Under the pieces are notes generated by a model. The model saw nothing but the letters and a program-made list of their open reading frames with translations, did no database searches and was not told the DNA's origin. From assembly GCA_963989385.1 (NCBI GenBank), contig OZ022507.1:57299400-57363399 (forward strand): a stretch of 64,000 bases of DNA, in the 5' to 3' direction. Source of the DNA: Ctena decussata (lineage: Eukaryota > Mollusca > Bivalvia > Lucinida > Lucinidae). Shown piece after piece: positions 34,901 through 47,665 of the stretch (the stretch's first letter is position 1; each line of letters begins with the position of its first letter). A program made the translations under genes and the position numbers.

Positions 34901-37900
34901 ATATGTATACCAAGTTTCAAGATGTTTTCTTTAACAGTTCCTGAGAAACTGTGACACACAAAAAAACGTTACGGAATGACGGACATATCATATCCAGTAT
35001 AGCCCCACTTTTTCTAAACGGGGCTATAATTTCAGTGCTCCAGATAAGAAGGGATAACAGGGACAATTTAGGGATATTTTCCATATTTCTCCATAACAAA
35101 AAAAAAAAAAAAGATTGTGACCCTTCATTAGCACAGTCTCGCTGAGACTGTTCTAATGAGGGGTCACAACATTGAGAAATAAGAAAAGTTATCTTTGAAT
35201 AATCCTCAATATCCCCTCTTATCTGGAGCTCTGAATTAAAATAAATTTCATTCTTCTGAAATAAATAGCTAAAGTATAACAATGCTATTCGACTCACATA
35301 GCTGTAAAGAAAATACAACACGCAAGCACACACACGCGCACAAACACATACAGAGATGAAATAGACATTGCAAAAATACCAGGCATGCAAAAGGCCCAAG
35401 TATGCTTAGAACTATCAAAACAAAAACAAAAATAGAAATAAAACACAAGGGCTCAACAGTATGGCCTCTGAGTGCATATGAAACGTACAATGTTTTTAAC
35501 GGTAACGTTACATGATTTTATTCATACTTCTTACATATATAGTACATTTTCAGTCCCTCTTTTAGGAAATGTCATGAAAAAGGAAGCTTACCGATGTCAT
35601 TTTCAAACTAACTGACCTAAAAAACGTCTTTTTGCCCTATTTTGCTTCCGACATAATGGCGTTCTATGGAAAACTCACTTTTCGTGCCTCTCTCAGATAC
35701 GAACCTTCATTCTGAGGAAAGGAAACTCATTTTTTTCTTCAAAAAATAACACAGTATGGTTCCACGAAAGAAGTTAATATCAAAGCCAAAAATTAGTGGA
35801 TTACCGACTTAGCTTTCATACCAATGTTCACCAAGCGATGACGTTAGTCCAAAATTTGGACAGAAATGCTAACGTCGCTAATGACAACGTAACTAGCTGC
35901 TTTGAGCGTCACAATCTAACCACGTTTCTTTGTTGCGCTACCTTACTTTTCACTTTGACGTTAAAGGTTTCTGTCATATAAAAATGATTAAGAGGCAATT
36001 TCTTTATGCTTGTCCGAATTTCGAATCTTTGCGAAACAACTCTTTCAGATTTTTTATGCTCCCTGAAGAGTGAGCATATATTTACCGCTTTGTTCGTCCG
36101 TCCGTCCGTCCTTCCGTCCGTCCGTTCGTCACACTTTTGTACGGAGCATATATCTAAATGTATAAGGGGAAACTAAATGAAACTTCACACATTGATAGAG
36201 GACAATGGGGGAAAGTGCAGTGCACAAGAACCGTATCCCTGTCACAAGAATTTAGGAAGCTAGCTCCCTTTCCGTTTTTTGGTGTTTTTTTTTTCAATAT
36301 TGTGCTTGTCTAGAGCATATCTCTGAAAGTACAAGGGGGAACTAAATGAAACTTCATACATTGAAAGAGGATTATCAGAGGAAGTGCAGTGCATACAAAC
36401 TGTAACCCTGACGCAAGTATTAACCAAGTTAGCTCCCAATCCTTTTATAAATATCTTGCTTCCCCAATGCATATCACCAAAAGTATAAAAGGGAACTAAA
36501 TGAAACTTTACACATTGATAGAGGACAATAAGAGGAAGTGCAGTACACAAGAATTATAACTCTGTCAATAATATTTGCGAAGTTAGCTGCCTTTACACTT
36601 TTTTCAATATTAAGCTTGTCCGATACGTATCTCCATAAGTATTAAAGGGAACTTGGTGAAACTTCATACATTGAAAGAGGGCGATAAGAGACAGTTCACA
36701 GCATAAGAACCATAACTCTGTCACAAGTATTTACACAGTTAGCTTCCTTCTAATTTTTCTCAGTATTTTGCTTGTCTGGAGCATATCTCTGAAAGTATAA
36801 AAGGGAACTAAATGACACGTCACACACTGATAGAATGCAATGCGTGAAAGTGCAAAACACAAGAACCATAACCCTGTCATAAGTAATTACAGAGTTAGCT
36901 CCCTTCATATTTTTTGCTTCATTTTGCTTGTCCCGAGCATATCTTGGGAAGTATTGAAGGAAACAATGAAATTTCACACATTGAAAAAGGGCTATGAAAG
37001 AAATTGCACAGCTTAAGAACTGTAACCCTGCCTTTAGTAATTACGGAGTAAGCTCCCTTCCTGATTTTTTTTCAGTTATTTAGCTTGTTCGGAACATATC
37101 TCTGTACATATTTATGAGATCATGAATGAATCTTAATATATTGATAACAGACGGCAATGACAAGAAGTGCAGATCAGAAGAACCATAACTGTATTTCAAG
37201 TTATTTTGGAGTTGCTTCCCTTCTTATTTTTTTCTCAGTTGTATGCATGTCCAGAGCATATCTCTAAAAGTATTGAGGAGAATTATTTTTTTCAATTTTA
37301 AATTGCTTTTAATTTACACAAAATCACTCCTTCACGAGCATTTCCTTTCCCCCATTCCAAGCCTCCGGGGAGCATCCATCGGTTCAACCGATTTTCTTGT
37401 TATCACTTATTTCAGAAGTGCTACATGCATTTGTCAGAAAACGAAAACTTTAGCAAAGTACATGTACTAAATATAAGCTGATGATGGTGGATAACAGTAT
37501 GAAATATGTGTATAACAGTTTGTCCGCTGTCCGGCCTATAATCCACTCGTTAAGTTCGAAGGTCTGTACAGGCGGACAAACTAAAGTATAACCATCTATA
37601 TCCATTACTTATTAGCAGGCGACGACATCACTGAAGATTGTAATAAGAATGGGTCGCCTAATCCACAAACTGCAAAAAGAAAGAGACATGACCATCTTGT
37701 ACATTGGCAAGCTCGGACCAGGAACCAAAGCGTTTTTACGGAAGAATTATGAGGAGACTGACGAAGCATTCACGGTAGGAAATGTTTTGCTGTAAACAAT
37801 TAAAGATTGTCTCCCTCGTTTATTTCATGTTTTCAGAAACAAATGTTTTAACAAAATTTCGTTAGACAATATGTAATAGTCTCATAATTAACCGTAAAAG

Positions 37901-40900
37901 TTTTGAGAAAATGCATTTATTCGATAAATGTGGAGTGAAAAATAATCTTCAAATTAAAATGCAAATAACCTATTTCCTCACGGCCTGTAAGAATATCGAT
38001 TTTGACCACGTGTGTCATGTGATCATGTAAAGGTATTTTTCTTATTCGTGCGCGTGATTGTGACGTATGAATAGATTATGTTTGTCCAATAATGCGATTT
38101 CAACCGCGGTCCGCGATTGTATAAAACTTTATCTTATTTTTTTGTTTAAAGTCACTTTTATCAAATATTATTATCTAAACTCTAATTCAAATGTATAGTT
38201 ACACCATGTCGGAGATATTGCATGAAATATTTCATCAAATCATTTTGTCATTATTATAAAGGGAGTAAATCTTTAAAAACAAATAAAATAAAAAAAAGAT
38301 AAAAATTTGGACACCTACACTACTCTTCCCATAATACTTATGCATTGAAAAGCTTTTCACAAATAAACAGAGCTATATAAGCTGAAATCATAAGGATAAC
38401 TCTAAGATATTTATTTAAACAAATATTTGACCTCTCATTGAAACCGTTTTAGCGAGACAGTTCTAATGAGGGGTCATAATTTATGTTTATTTTATGCAGA
38501 AAATATGGAAAATCATCCCTTTATTATCCATGTTACCGTTTGGTTTTTGGAGCATTGAACTGAACCGCGACACGAGAAAATCAACTAAGTGGCTGCGCGC
38601 CCAGCGCAGACTCAGATCAGCCTGGACATCCGCCAAGTCTGATCAGAGTCTTCGCTGACCGCATGGAGGTAGCTTAGACCCTCAGCTATCTTTTAAGCGC
38701 TTGGCAAGGAGTCTGATCAGACTGGGTAGATGCTCAAGCTGATCTGAATCTGCGCTGAGCGCACGGCAACTTTGTTGGTTTTCTCGTGTCACGGCTGAAT
38801 TTTATATTTCAGAATATGGAGGTGTGGCCAACTGATTTCGAAAGTAGTCCACGACAAGAGTTTAGGAGCAAAAACAAGCTAATAAGCTACATCTCTCAAC
38901 ACAGAAAATATCTCGACCCGTCCTCTACCGATACCCTCGGGGAAATCACATTCTACACCGAGATTGCCAACCAGCTCATGACGTGGATGATTGAGAATAT
39001 CCGTGATGCCGGCTTTGGCTCCTTTTGGAAGTCTTTAGTCGCCTACCAGAAAGTGACCAGATGCAGCCTGGACGCAGGCGCAGAGCGAGCTTATGGTGTT
39101 ATGTTTTACACCTATGGGCAGTTCACTAATTGGGAGGACTTTGAACTGTACAACAAAAGAGTCCATAGCTTTAATATACATTACAGGTCAGCTCTATCAT
39201 ATTCGCCATTAGTCAACCCTTTTCTTGACGATGAAGCGGACGAAATAAACGCCACCCTTGCTATTAACGGGTTTCGAGCGGAAATACGTCGATCAGAAAT
39301 AGGCACAAACCAGAGCTACAAGTCTCTTGAAAAAGCAAGAGATCTATTTGACAATATGACTATACGAATCGACTCCTTGTTTGAACTTCAAGAACAAATA
39401 GCGGAAAAAATCTACATTATGCTAAATAATACGGTCAACGAAATAGTCCTGCAGATAATAATGTACGCAGTGCTCGTTTGCCTAGCTGTAGGAATATGCC
39501 CTGTTATAATCTTCTGCTCGGAATCTCTGACCAGCAGCATTGCCAGGTATTCCAGAATTCTGGTTGAAAAATCCAGCGAACTGGACGAAGAAAAATCAAA
39601 ATCGGACACGATTCTGTATCAGATGATACCGAAGGCGATCGCCGAGCGGTTGAAGAAAAGCTCAAGCGTCGACTCGGAATTTTTCAAGTCTGTAACACTG
39701 ATGTTTTCAAGTGTTGTGGATTTCACAAAACTCTCCCTGAACTTGTCTCCAATGGAGCTTGTTGATATCTTGAACTACCTATACACATATTTTGACGACA
39801 AGATAGAAAACTATGACGTCTACAAGGTGGAAACCATCAATGACACCTATATGTTAGCCTCAGGTGAGTTCTTTCAACCTCATTAGTTATACAGCACTGT
39901 AGCTCAGCTTCTCTTGCCTACTGTCAACGAGTACAAGACCAAATGAATTTTATTTTTGTTTATTTTACATGTATCGATGTGTAAACGATGGCCAATCACA
40001 CAAATATATCAAACATATCATATCGTAATTTTTCTCTCTGTAACGACATGTACTATTATAGTTACTGTGTTAGTGACTTTTTGTCTGAGTGCAATATAAT
40101 TGCATTTGTGATTGTTTTAGATGTTTTATTGATAATATGTGATACGAGATCAGACGATGCAGCACGTAATTATGTTATGCTTATTCTCATCTTAAAGTTT
40201 AACGTTTTACAGATTATCCATCCTAGGTTTTATCTAAGTCGTAGTACAGATTTTATATGTCGCACGTTTTATGGCATCCGATGGATACATTTTATCATAT
40301 TACTGGTTTTACCTTTTGTACATATTTGTAAATATTTGTATGTGTGTATGTATACTTAGCAAAAATAAAAACTTGACAGTCGCTTTTTTCATCCTACGGT
40401 AGTCGGGAAATAGTGAGACAAAACAAATCTTTCAATTTAAGAAAGTGTAATTATTCTGTCATATCATAATCACTCAAATTTCAAGATTCCACAGATACAG
40501 CAAAATTGAGGCTATTGTAAACGTCACAAGGGTACTTTTCTGTTTTCTATGCCCAAAACCAAAAAAATACCAAATTTAAAATCGTCGAAGTCTGCTTAAA
40601 TTTAAAAAAAATCTGTTGGCAACGCTTTGCCGTTATTAAATCCAATCTGTACGGACTCATAAGCTAAAATTATGCCGATGCACGGTCGACTAGGAGGCCG
40701 TAAGGACCAGACGAAAAACCTCAGTCCACGCCATTATGAAGTCAGAAATTCAGTTTCAATGGACTTCCCATTACACATTTGAGTCTTTATGGCAGTTTTA
40801 GTAATGGCTTTCAAATAAATTTAGTAATAAACACATTGAATTTGCAAGACAAGCAAACTAATCACGAAGAAAATAACGAAAAAGACGCATCGGTATAGAA

Positions 40901-43900
40901 GATACGGCATTTCATAAATCTCTATATGTTTAATTCAAAGGGAGGTAATCTGAAAGTTTTGAAACTTTAAACGTTATTTTCAGGTTGTGGTTACAATTAC
41001 CATAAGCGTTTAAAGTGTTTTCTATGCATACTGGAACTACTGTTTATTGCGTACAAAAGAATTTTCTTCTGCGCATGCGCAAATTAAAGTTCTTTTCTGA
41101 ATTAATAAAAAAGGAATAAGTTAGATAACTCCGGACAGGACAAACATTTACCAACAATTTTTCATGATTAAAGTAATCAGATGTCTGTCCAACTCGAAAA
41201 CATCCATATATACATTACAAATTTGCTAGGTTGGCAGGAATTGAGAAATAAAAACCGTCAAGTTTTTATTTTTGTTCAGTATATTTTATTTGTTTGTTAT
41301 AGAGGACCACTTGGTAGAATGGCTGCTTCAGCTAAAAGTGCAATCCTCTTGAAATATTTTATAAATATATAAATAAATAAAACACACAAACTGAGAGGGT
41401 TTGTGTTAAAAGTAAAAAGTATGCAAAGACCAGGAACTGAAACAATCAAAATCCAAATCCAGCCTTAATTTTGTGAATTATTGGCCGGCGTTTACACATC
41501 TATAAAGTCCGCAAAGATAAAATTATTTCTTCTGATTCCTACTCAGTCTTTCTAAACTGTCAGCTTTACTGAGAATCTTACTAATGCCGGGAAGACAAAA
41601 GTCCAATTTACTTACAGGTTTCTGGTTTCGAGCATATATGTAGTGTAGCAGCGATGGTTGATCACTTGGCAGCAAAAGAAATGTCCGAACTTGGAAATTC
41701 GAATAAGAATAAACTCAAGTATAGCTTTTAAAAAAAATTTACTATTTAAGTATTCAGGCACTAACAGTTACTTAACTAAAACTAAACTAAAATCGAACTT
41801 TCAAAAATATCCCAAAACTTTCCCCTCTCTCTCTCTCTCTCTCTCTCGTCCAGTTCTCATAACGATGTTCCCCAGGTGGCTTAGTAGAACGAATCGATGG
41901 TTGCATACTCCTAGCACCGAGGCTGTCCGTCCCCGGTCCGTTTCGAAGAAGAGAGTGAACTCCGCTCTCTCACTCGTGCACCTCCTATATATACTAGAAG
42001 ACAATGTGACTACCTTACACTCGCGCGCCCTGATTACCTCATCAGCCAATCAGGGTTTATGAAACCATGTCCAGCGCCCTCTACATATATAAGATACTAA
42101 TTATATCAACCAATACACACCTCGCACAAAGTTGAAATATTGGCAAGTATCCAAAGTCGATAGAATATGAGTTTCCAACCGTCAAAAACTAAAATAAAGA
42201 TTTATACATGACCAACATGGCCGCCACGCCTATATATGGTAAAAACTATAAATCTCGTCTTCTCCAGAACCAATAGACCGATGGCCTTGAAACTTGGTAT
42301 GTACATGTACCATTGGGTGCAAAAATAACTACCAAGATTTTTAAAATGATGACCTTGACCTTTTTTAACGGCAAGATCAAATTTGCCTCCTAGAGCTTTT
42401 ATATGGAAAAATGCTAGAACCTAATATTTCATGGGAAATGTTGAAGATTTTTTTCCTAAAAATTGGTATATACAGCCATCTGTATGAGCACATAAAGATT
42501 TATGAGTATTCAGCAGTCAAGTTTATTACTTGAACTTTGACCCTGGTCTCTCATATTTCGACAATTTCAAACATCTCCTTAAAAGCCACTGATCCGATTG
42601 TAACTAAATCTCATTTAGAGCCTTCAGGGATTGAGGAAATGAAAATTTGTTCAAACGGCCCAGGTCACATGACCACCATGGTTGCCATGCCCGTATATGG
42701 TATACAACTTTAAAATCTTTACCTTCAGAACCAACTGACCGATGACCTTGAAACTTGGTATGTACCATCAAAAACTTAAGTAGTATGGCCACTGTTCAAA
42801 TGATGACCTTGGGTTGACCTTGGCCTTTTTAACGGCAATGTCAAAGATTGGACAATGCTGGATTTCATGAAAAGTGTTGAAGATTTCGGGCTAAAAGTCG
42901 GTATAAACTATTGTCTTAATGAGTACATGAAGATTATGAGTATAAGAGGTCAAGGTCATTCTTTGACCCTTGACTTAGGACTCTCATATTTTGAAAATTT
43001 CAAACATCTCCTGAAACGCCACTGGGCCAATTATTCAGGTGAGCGATTCATTGCCCTATGGCCCTCTTGGTGTTTTCTCAAGTTATCGAAGTTCAATTTT
43101 CTCTTGTACAGTCAGGTTTCGCTTAATTTGAATTAAAAATCAAAGTCGAGGTTATTCTGCAAAAAATCACTTGACGTGCGAAGGCTGATTGGTAACATCG
43201 ACGCATGAAATTACACACTGATGACGTCAGAAATAGCGTTTTGACTTTTAATCTTTTCGGAGCATTAGTCAAAAAATTGCTGTTTTACCCATGTGAGGAA
43301 AGTCTACATCAGAACGCTGCGTTCCTTTCACCGCCTAACTTATTTGTAAAGTCTTAAAGCGCTTACAGACGACAAAATCTACGTCTGCAAGGTTTCAGAA
43401 AATGTTTTGGCACGTTTCATCATATTGAGAATTTAAAGATTAGAGGGCAAGAGTGGATCATCATTAGCCGCCTCATCTAAATATACCCTGTTTGAAAATT
43501 TAGCTACTTTCCTGTCCGGCGTTTTAAAGGTTAATTTATGCAGAGAAGCTCTAACTCATACTTTCTTTTTAATTTAAGGGTTACCATTACCAAATGGCGA
43601 CAGACATGTGTCTGAGATAGCATACTTCGCTGTGGATGTCGCCAAGATGATCCGCCATATTGGTTTCTCTCAGTCAACACATGGACAACAGCTTCAGCTT
43701 CTTATTGGAATCAGCACGGGTATATATAGAGGATCTAACATGAGTGCTCATGTATTATTGAATTTATTAAACGAGTTGGGGGGAAAAGATAAGACGCGAG
43801 GCTATGCCGAGCATCTTATCGTTTTCACCAACGAGTTTAATAAATTTAGTAATACAGGAGCACGAATGCAAGATTCTGTTTATCATATGACACTAAAATC

Positions 43901-46900
43901 ACGTTTTATTAGCGAATTTCTGCACTAAAACGTCACGATTTCGCCATTTGAAAACGCGCCAATTTATGGACGTCAATGCATAGCGATACGACGTAATTTG
44001 CATATTTAATCCACTAGTGGATTATAGTTTTTAATCCATGGCTTTATTACACTCTCAGATACGACGTCATATGATAAATTCAATTTTCATAATTTACGAA
44101 AGTAGACATACGTCGCATCAACGCCAGCGTGACGGCATTTCGGCGTCATGGTACATCGCCTCGATGTCAGTTTGACGTCATTTCGACGTCATATTACGTC
44201 ACATGTACGCCAGTGTAACGTTTTTTGAACGTCATATTTAGTCACGGCGACGTCTATGTGACGTCATTTCGACGTCAATTGCCCGGTGGGATAAGGGTAC
44301 ATGCCCAAGTGTTCCGCTGGTTTGCTAATATAGGCAACATTTGTGATTGCCTCTTTGCTTCCCTGGGTGACAAAAGATCTTCTTTTTGGCATGTTCAAAG
44401 AAAGAATTTGCTCTAACATGAGACTATTCCTCACAGTGTTAATGCCGGGCCGCGTGGTGCAGTCGGTTGTGCGTCTGACTTTAGAGCCAGAGGTCCCGGG
44501 TTCGATACCCGGTCCGGCCACTTTCGTAGAGATTGCTTCACCCACTTCCGCTGATTCTAGAAAGGCAGTTGTCAGTTATCTATCTATCTTCGTACATGTA
44601 TACTGCTTACGCCTTGCGAGCATTTTTTGCAGGGTCTGCGCAACATGTTGTGAAAAAGAACTATAACAAGCACATTCGACGAATTTATGTCCCCCGCCTT
44701 GGAAACTAGGTCTCCACTGTATATACACTTAGTGTTTGAGCTGGAAAAGCGGCAAGTTAAAAATGTGAAAAAAGTAGTAATGAAAAATAATGTGAGGATT
44801 ATATCCAAACCACATGCATATCTTCAGACCATGATCAAAACACCTGCGAAGTTTCAAAGGAATCGGCATAAAACTGTAGAGGGAGTTGCACACAAAAGGT
44901 ACCCACTATCTATTCACTTTGATAGTAAAAATGTATGAAAAATGGCTCAGTTCAATTTGCGAAAAAAGTGACAAAAATAATGCGAGGATTATATTCAAAC
45001 TACATGCATATTTTCAGACCATGGCCAAAATACCTGTGAAGTTTCAAAGGAATCGGCATAAAACTGTAGGAGGAGTTGCGCACACAAGGTACCCACTATC
45101 TAGTAACTATGATAGTAAAACGCCTAAAAAATGACTCTAAGTTAAACTTGTGGAAAAAGTAATAAAACATTATGTGAGGATTATATCCAAACCACATGCA
45201 TATCTTCAGACCATGAACAAAACACCTTTGAAGTTTCAAAGGCATCGGCATAAAACTGTTGGAGGAGTTGCACACGCAAGACACCCACTATCTATTCACT
45301 TTGATAGTAAAAATGTATGAAAATTGCTAAGTTCAATTTGCTAAAAAGGTAATAAAAAATAATGCGAGGATTAAATCCAAACCATTTGCATATCTTCAGA
45401 CCATGACAAAAACAGCTGTAAAGTCTCGAAAGAATCGGCATAAAACTGTTGGAGGAGTTGCACACACAAGGTATCCACTATCTATTCACTTTGATAGTTA
45501 AAATGTATGAAAAATTGCTAAGTTCACTTTGCGAAAAAGGTAATAAAAAATAATGCGAGGATTAAATCCAAACCATTTGCATATCTTCAGACCATGACAA
45601 AAACAGCTGTAAAGTTTCGAAAGAATCCGCACAAAACTGTAGGAGAAGTTGCGCACACAAGGTACCTACTACTTTAGGGGGACGGAAAGACGGAAGGACG
45701 GATGGACGGAAGGACGGATAGACGGAAAGCCGAAAACTATGTTCCTCCGCTTTTCTTCGAAAAGGCGGGGGACAAAACAGCATGACAGTGAGGTGATCTA
45801 AAGATGACAGTTTAAAATATAGTGCGAAAAGGATTAAAACACACTTCCTGGACTGATAAATCATTTATAAATTGGGATAGGGGCTAAAACAGATAACATC
45901 AGGATAAAACAAGCATCTTGTGTTTAGGGTTTGGGATGCTGCAACTCTCCAACCGCCGTCTTGAACAAGTCTAGACTTGGAGAAGTCACAACATTTTCCG
46001 GGAGGGCATACCACTGTAGGATAGCAAGAGGAAAGAAGGAGTATTTATTTTTGCCTGTGTGAGAATGTCAAATTCACACAGACAAGGTAGCTGAATATCC
46101 TATGGGTGGGCTGTGTATATTCTGGTAAGGGGGCGGCAAAATGCCATTCTACCATTTTGTAAAAGAGACAGAGACGGGCCACATTTCGTCTCTCTTCTTG
46201 TGTCTGCTGCAACAATGAAGTGACGCTATAGTTCAGGGGTGATCATTCGTGGCTCAGCGTGCTGCACGCCGCTGAACCATTTCAATTTTATAGGTATTCT
46301 CTTTTGTGTTTGGGTCCCATATTGCTGAAGCGTACTCCAGCTGGGGAGGAAAAAGTTACAGGCGAAAGTATGTGTACTTAGTACTGGTTAACCTCTTAGG
46401 AGGTCTAAGCCTGCTCAGGAATAGTGTCGTTAGGTTAACTGACCGTCCCAACATGACCATACATGTAGCTGTTTACCGTGGATGAAAGGCAACAACAACA
46501 AAGCATGTTCAGGGAAGAATTTGCTCCAACAGGAGACTATTCTTCACAGTGTTAACCCCTTAGAAATGGGGAAAAAGAGGAAAATGACAGAGCTGTTTCT
46601 ACTGAAAATGTACAATTTCACCTTAATTGACGTTGGGGCTAACTATGCTGAAATAATTGTTACAAAGGGTAATATTTTTTCCTGACTTCTTGTTTGCATC
46701 CGTAGACGATGACGGATTTAAAAATGGGACTATTCCTAAAGGCATGACTCGAACCCGCAACCCCATAATCCGAAGTCGGGAGCGCCAACCAGTCTGCCAC
46801 GTGGACGGTTCCCTCTGGGACACAAAGGTAATTTTTAGTTGTGATATTTTTCCAGGGCCAGTCTCTGCAGGCGTTATAGGAACGGCTATGCTTAGGTATT

Positions 46901-47618
46901 GTGTGTTCGGAGATACGGTCAATATCGCCTCAAGAATGATGAGTAATGGAGCACGTAAGTCAACTCTCTTATAAGCACCCCTGCTCCCTCTTCCCAGATA
47001 ACCCTTTTCCTTAGGTCATGTGCATTCAGCCTTCGATGCTGTGTGTATTAGCGCCGTATTTGAAATCTATATCCGAACGTTGTGATGTCGTCTAGTCACT
47101 ACTGGCGGGGTTTAACATGTTATTTATGCATTAATATTTGCCAGGTTCTTGGGGGAGGATGTTGAGAACTGAGGCCGAAGGCAATGAAGTGCAATGAAAA
47201 ACTGTGTTTGATTGCTATTATTGCATAAATTCAACCACAATGCTACGAAAACAAGGAACATGTTTGGGCACTAGTTTTCGGCTTCATCGCCTTAACCTGT
47301 ATGCACTATGCATTTCTTTAAACTACTAGTTTCAGACCATGGTCAGCTATCGTGAATTTTTCTCACATTTTTCGCAACAGTTGACGAGTCTAGATCATGT
47401 TCAGTCAAATTTTCGTTTCGATGTCGGCTGCTGTTCAATTCTTACAATATTCGAATCTGTATTACTCTCGCATACAGGTCTTCTATTGACAACTACAACT
47501 GCAAACAACCCGCCTGCTTCTGTTTTGATGGAGCGTTGCCCTGAAACATGCATATGAAAACCCCAAAAAGCAGATCAGCTCGTGAATCGCCTTGTTTTAA
47601 TAAACGTTTTACATGTAA

Positions 47619-47665
<47 letters not shown>

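Larger units (their letters stand above)
31840..34980. repeat. ~160-bp satellite array with insertions
   Basis: Units share AGCAATGAGCCCGAGTCTCA, ATGATACAATCACTCATT, CCAAGTTTCAAGATTCTA and TTCCTGAGAAA-CTCTGACACA. Unit anchors lie near 31888, 32050, 32195, 33505, 33655, 34372, 34528, 34698 and 34853. The array is interrupted by a second satellite element (32384-33492) and by a TTAA MITE (33727-34264). It fills much of cyclase intron 2. Confidence 0.7.

Noticed and set aside
38786..38812. Starting the large cyclase exon at the upstream ATG-like codon of its open frame
   Set aside because: The frame runs back into the MITE; the AG at 38811-38812 joins exon 3 in phase and gives a continuous NIT-type domain.
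39988..40359. Open frame of 123 codons in cyclase intron 4
   Set aside because: Composition is that of AT-rich intron, with no recognisable domain and no acceptor or donor in phase with the gene.
44446..44521. Possible functional tRNA gene
   Set aside because: The acceptor and T arms look good, but the anticodon stem has a mismatch with an odd loop, and the sequence runs directly into a SINE body shared with other copies.
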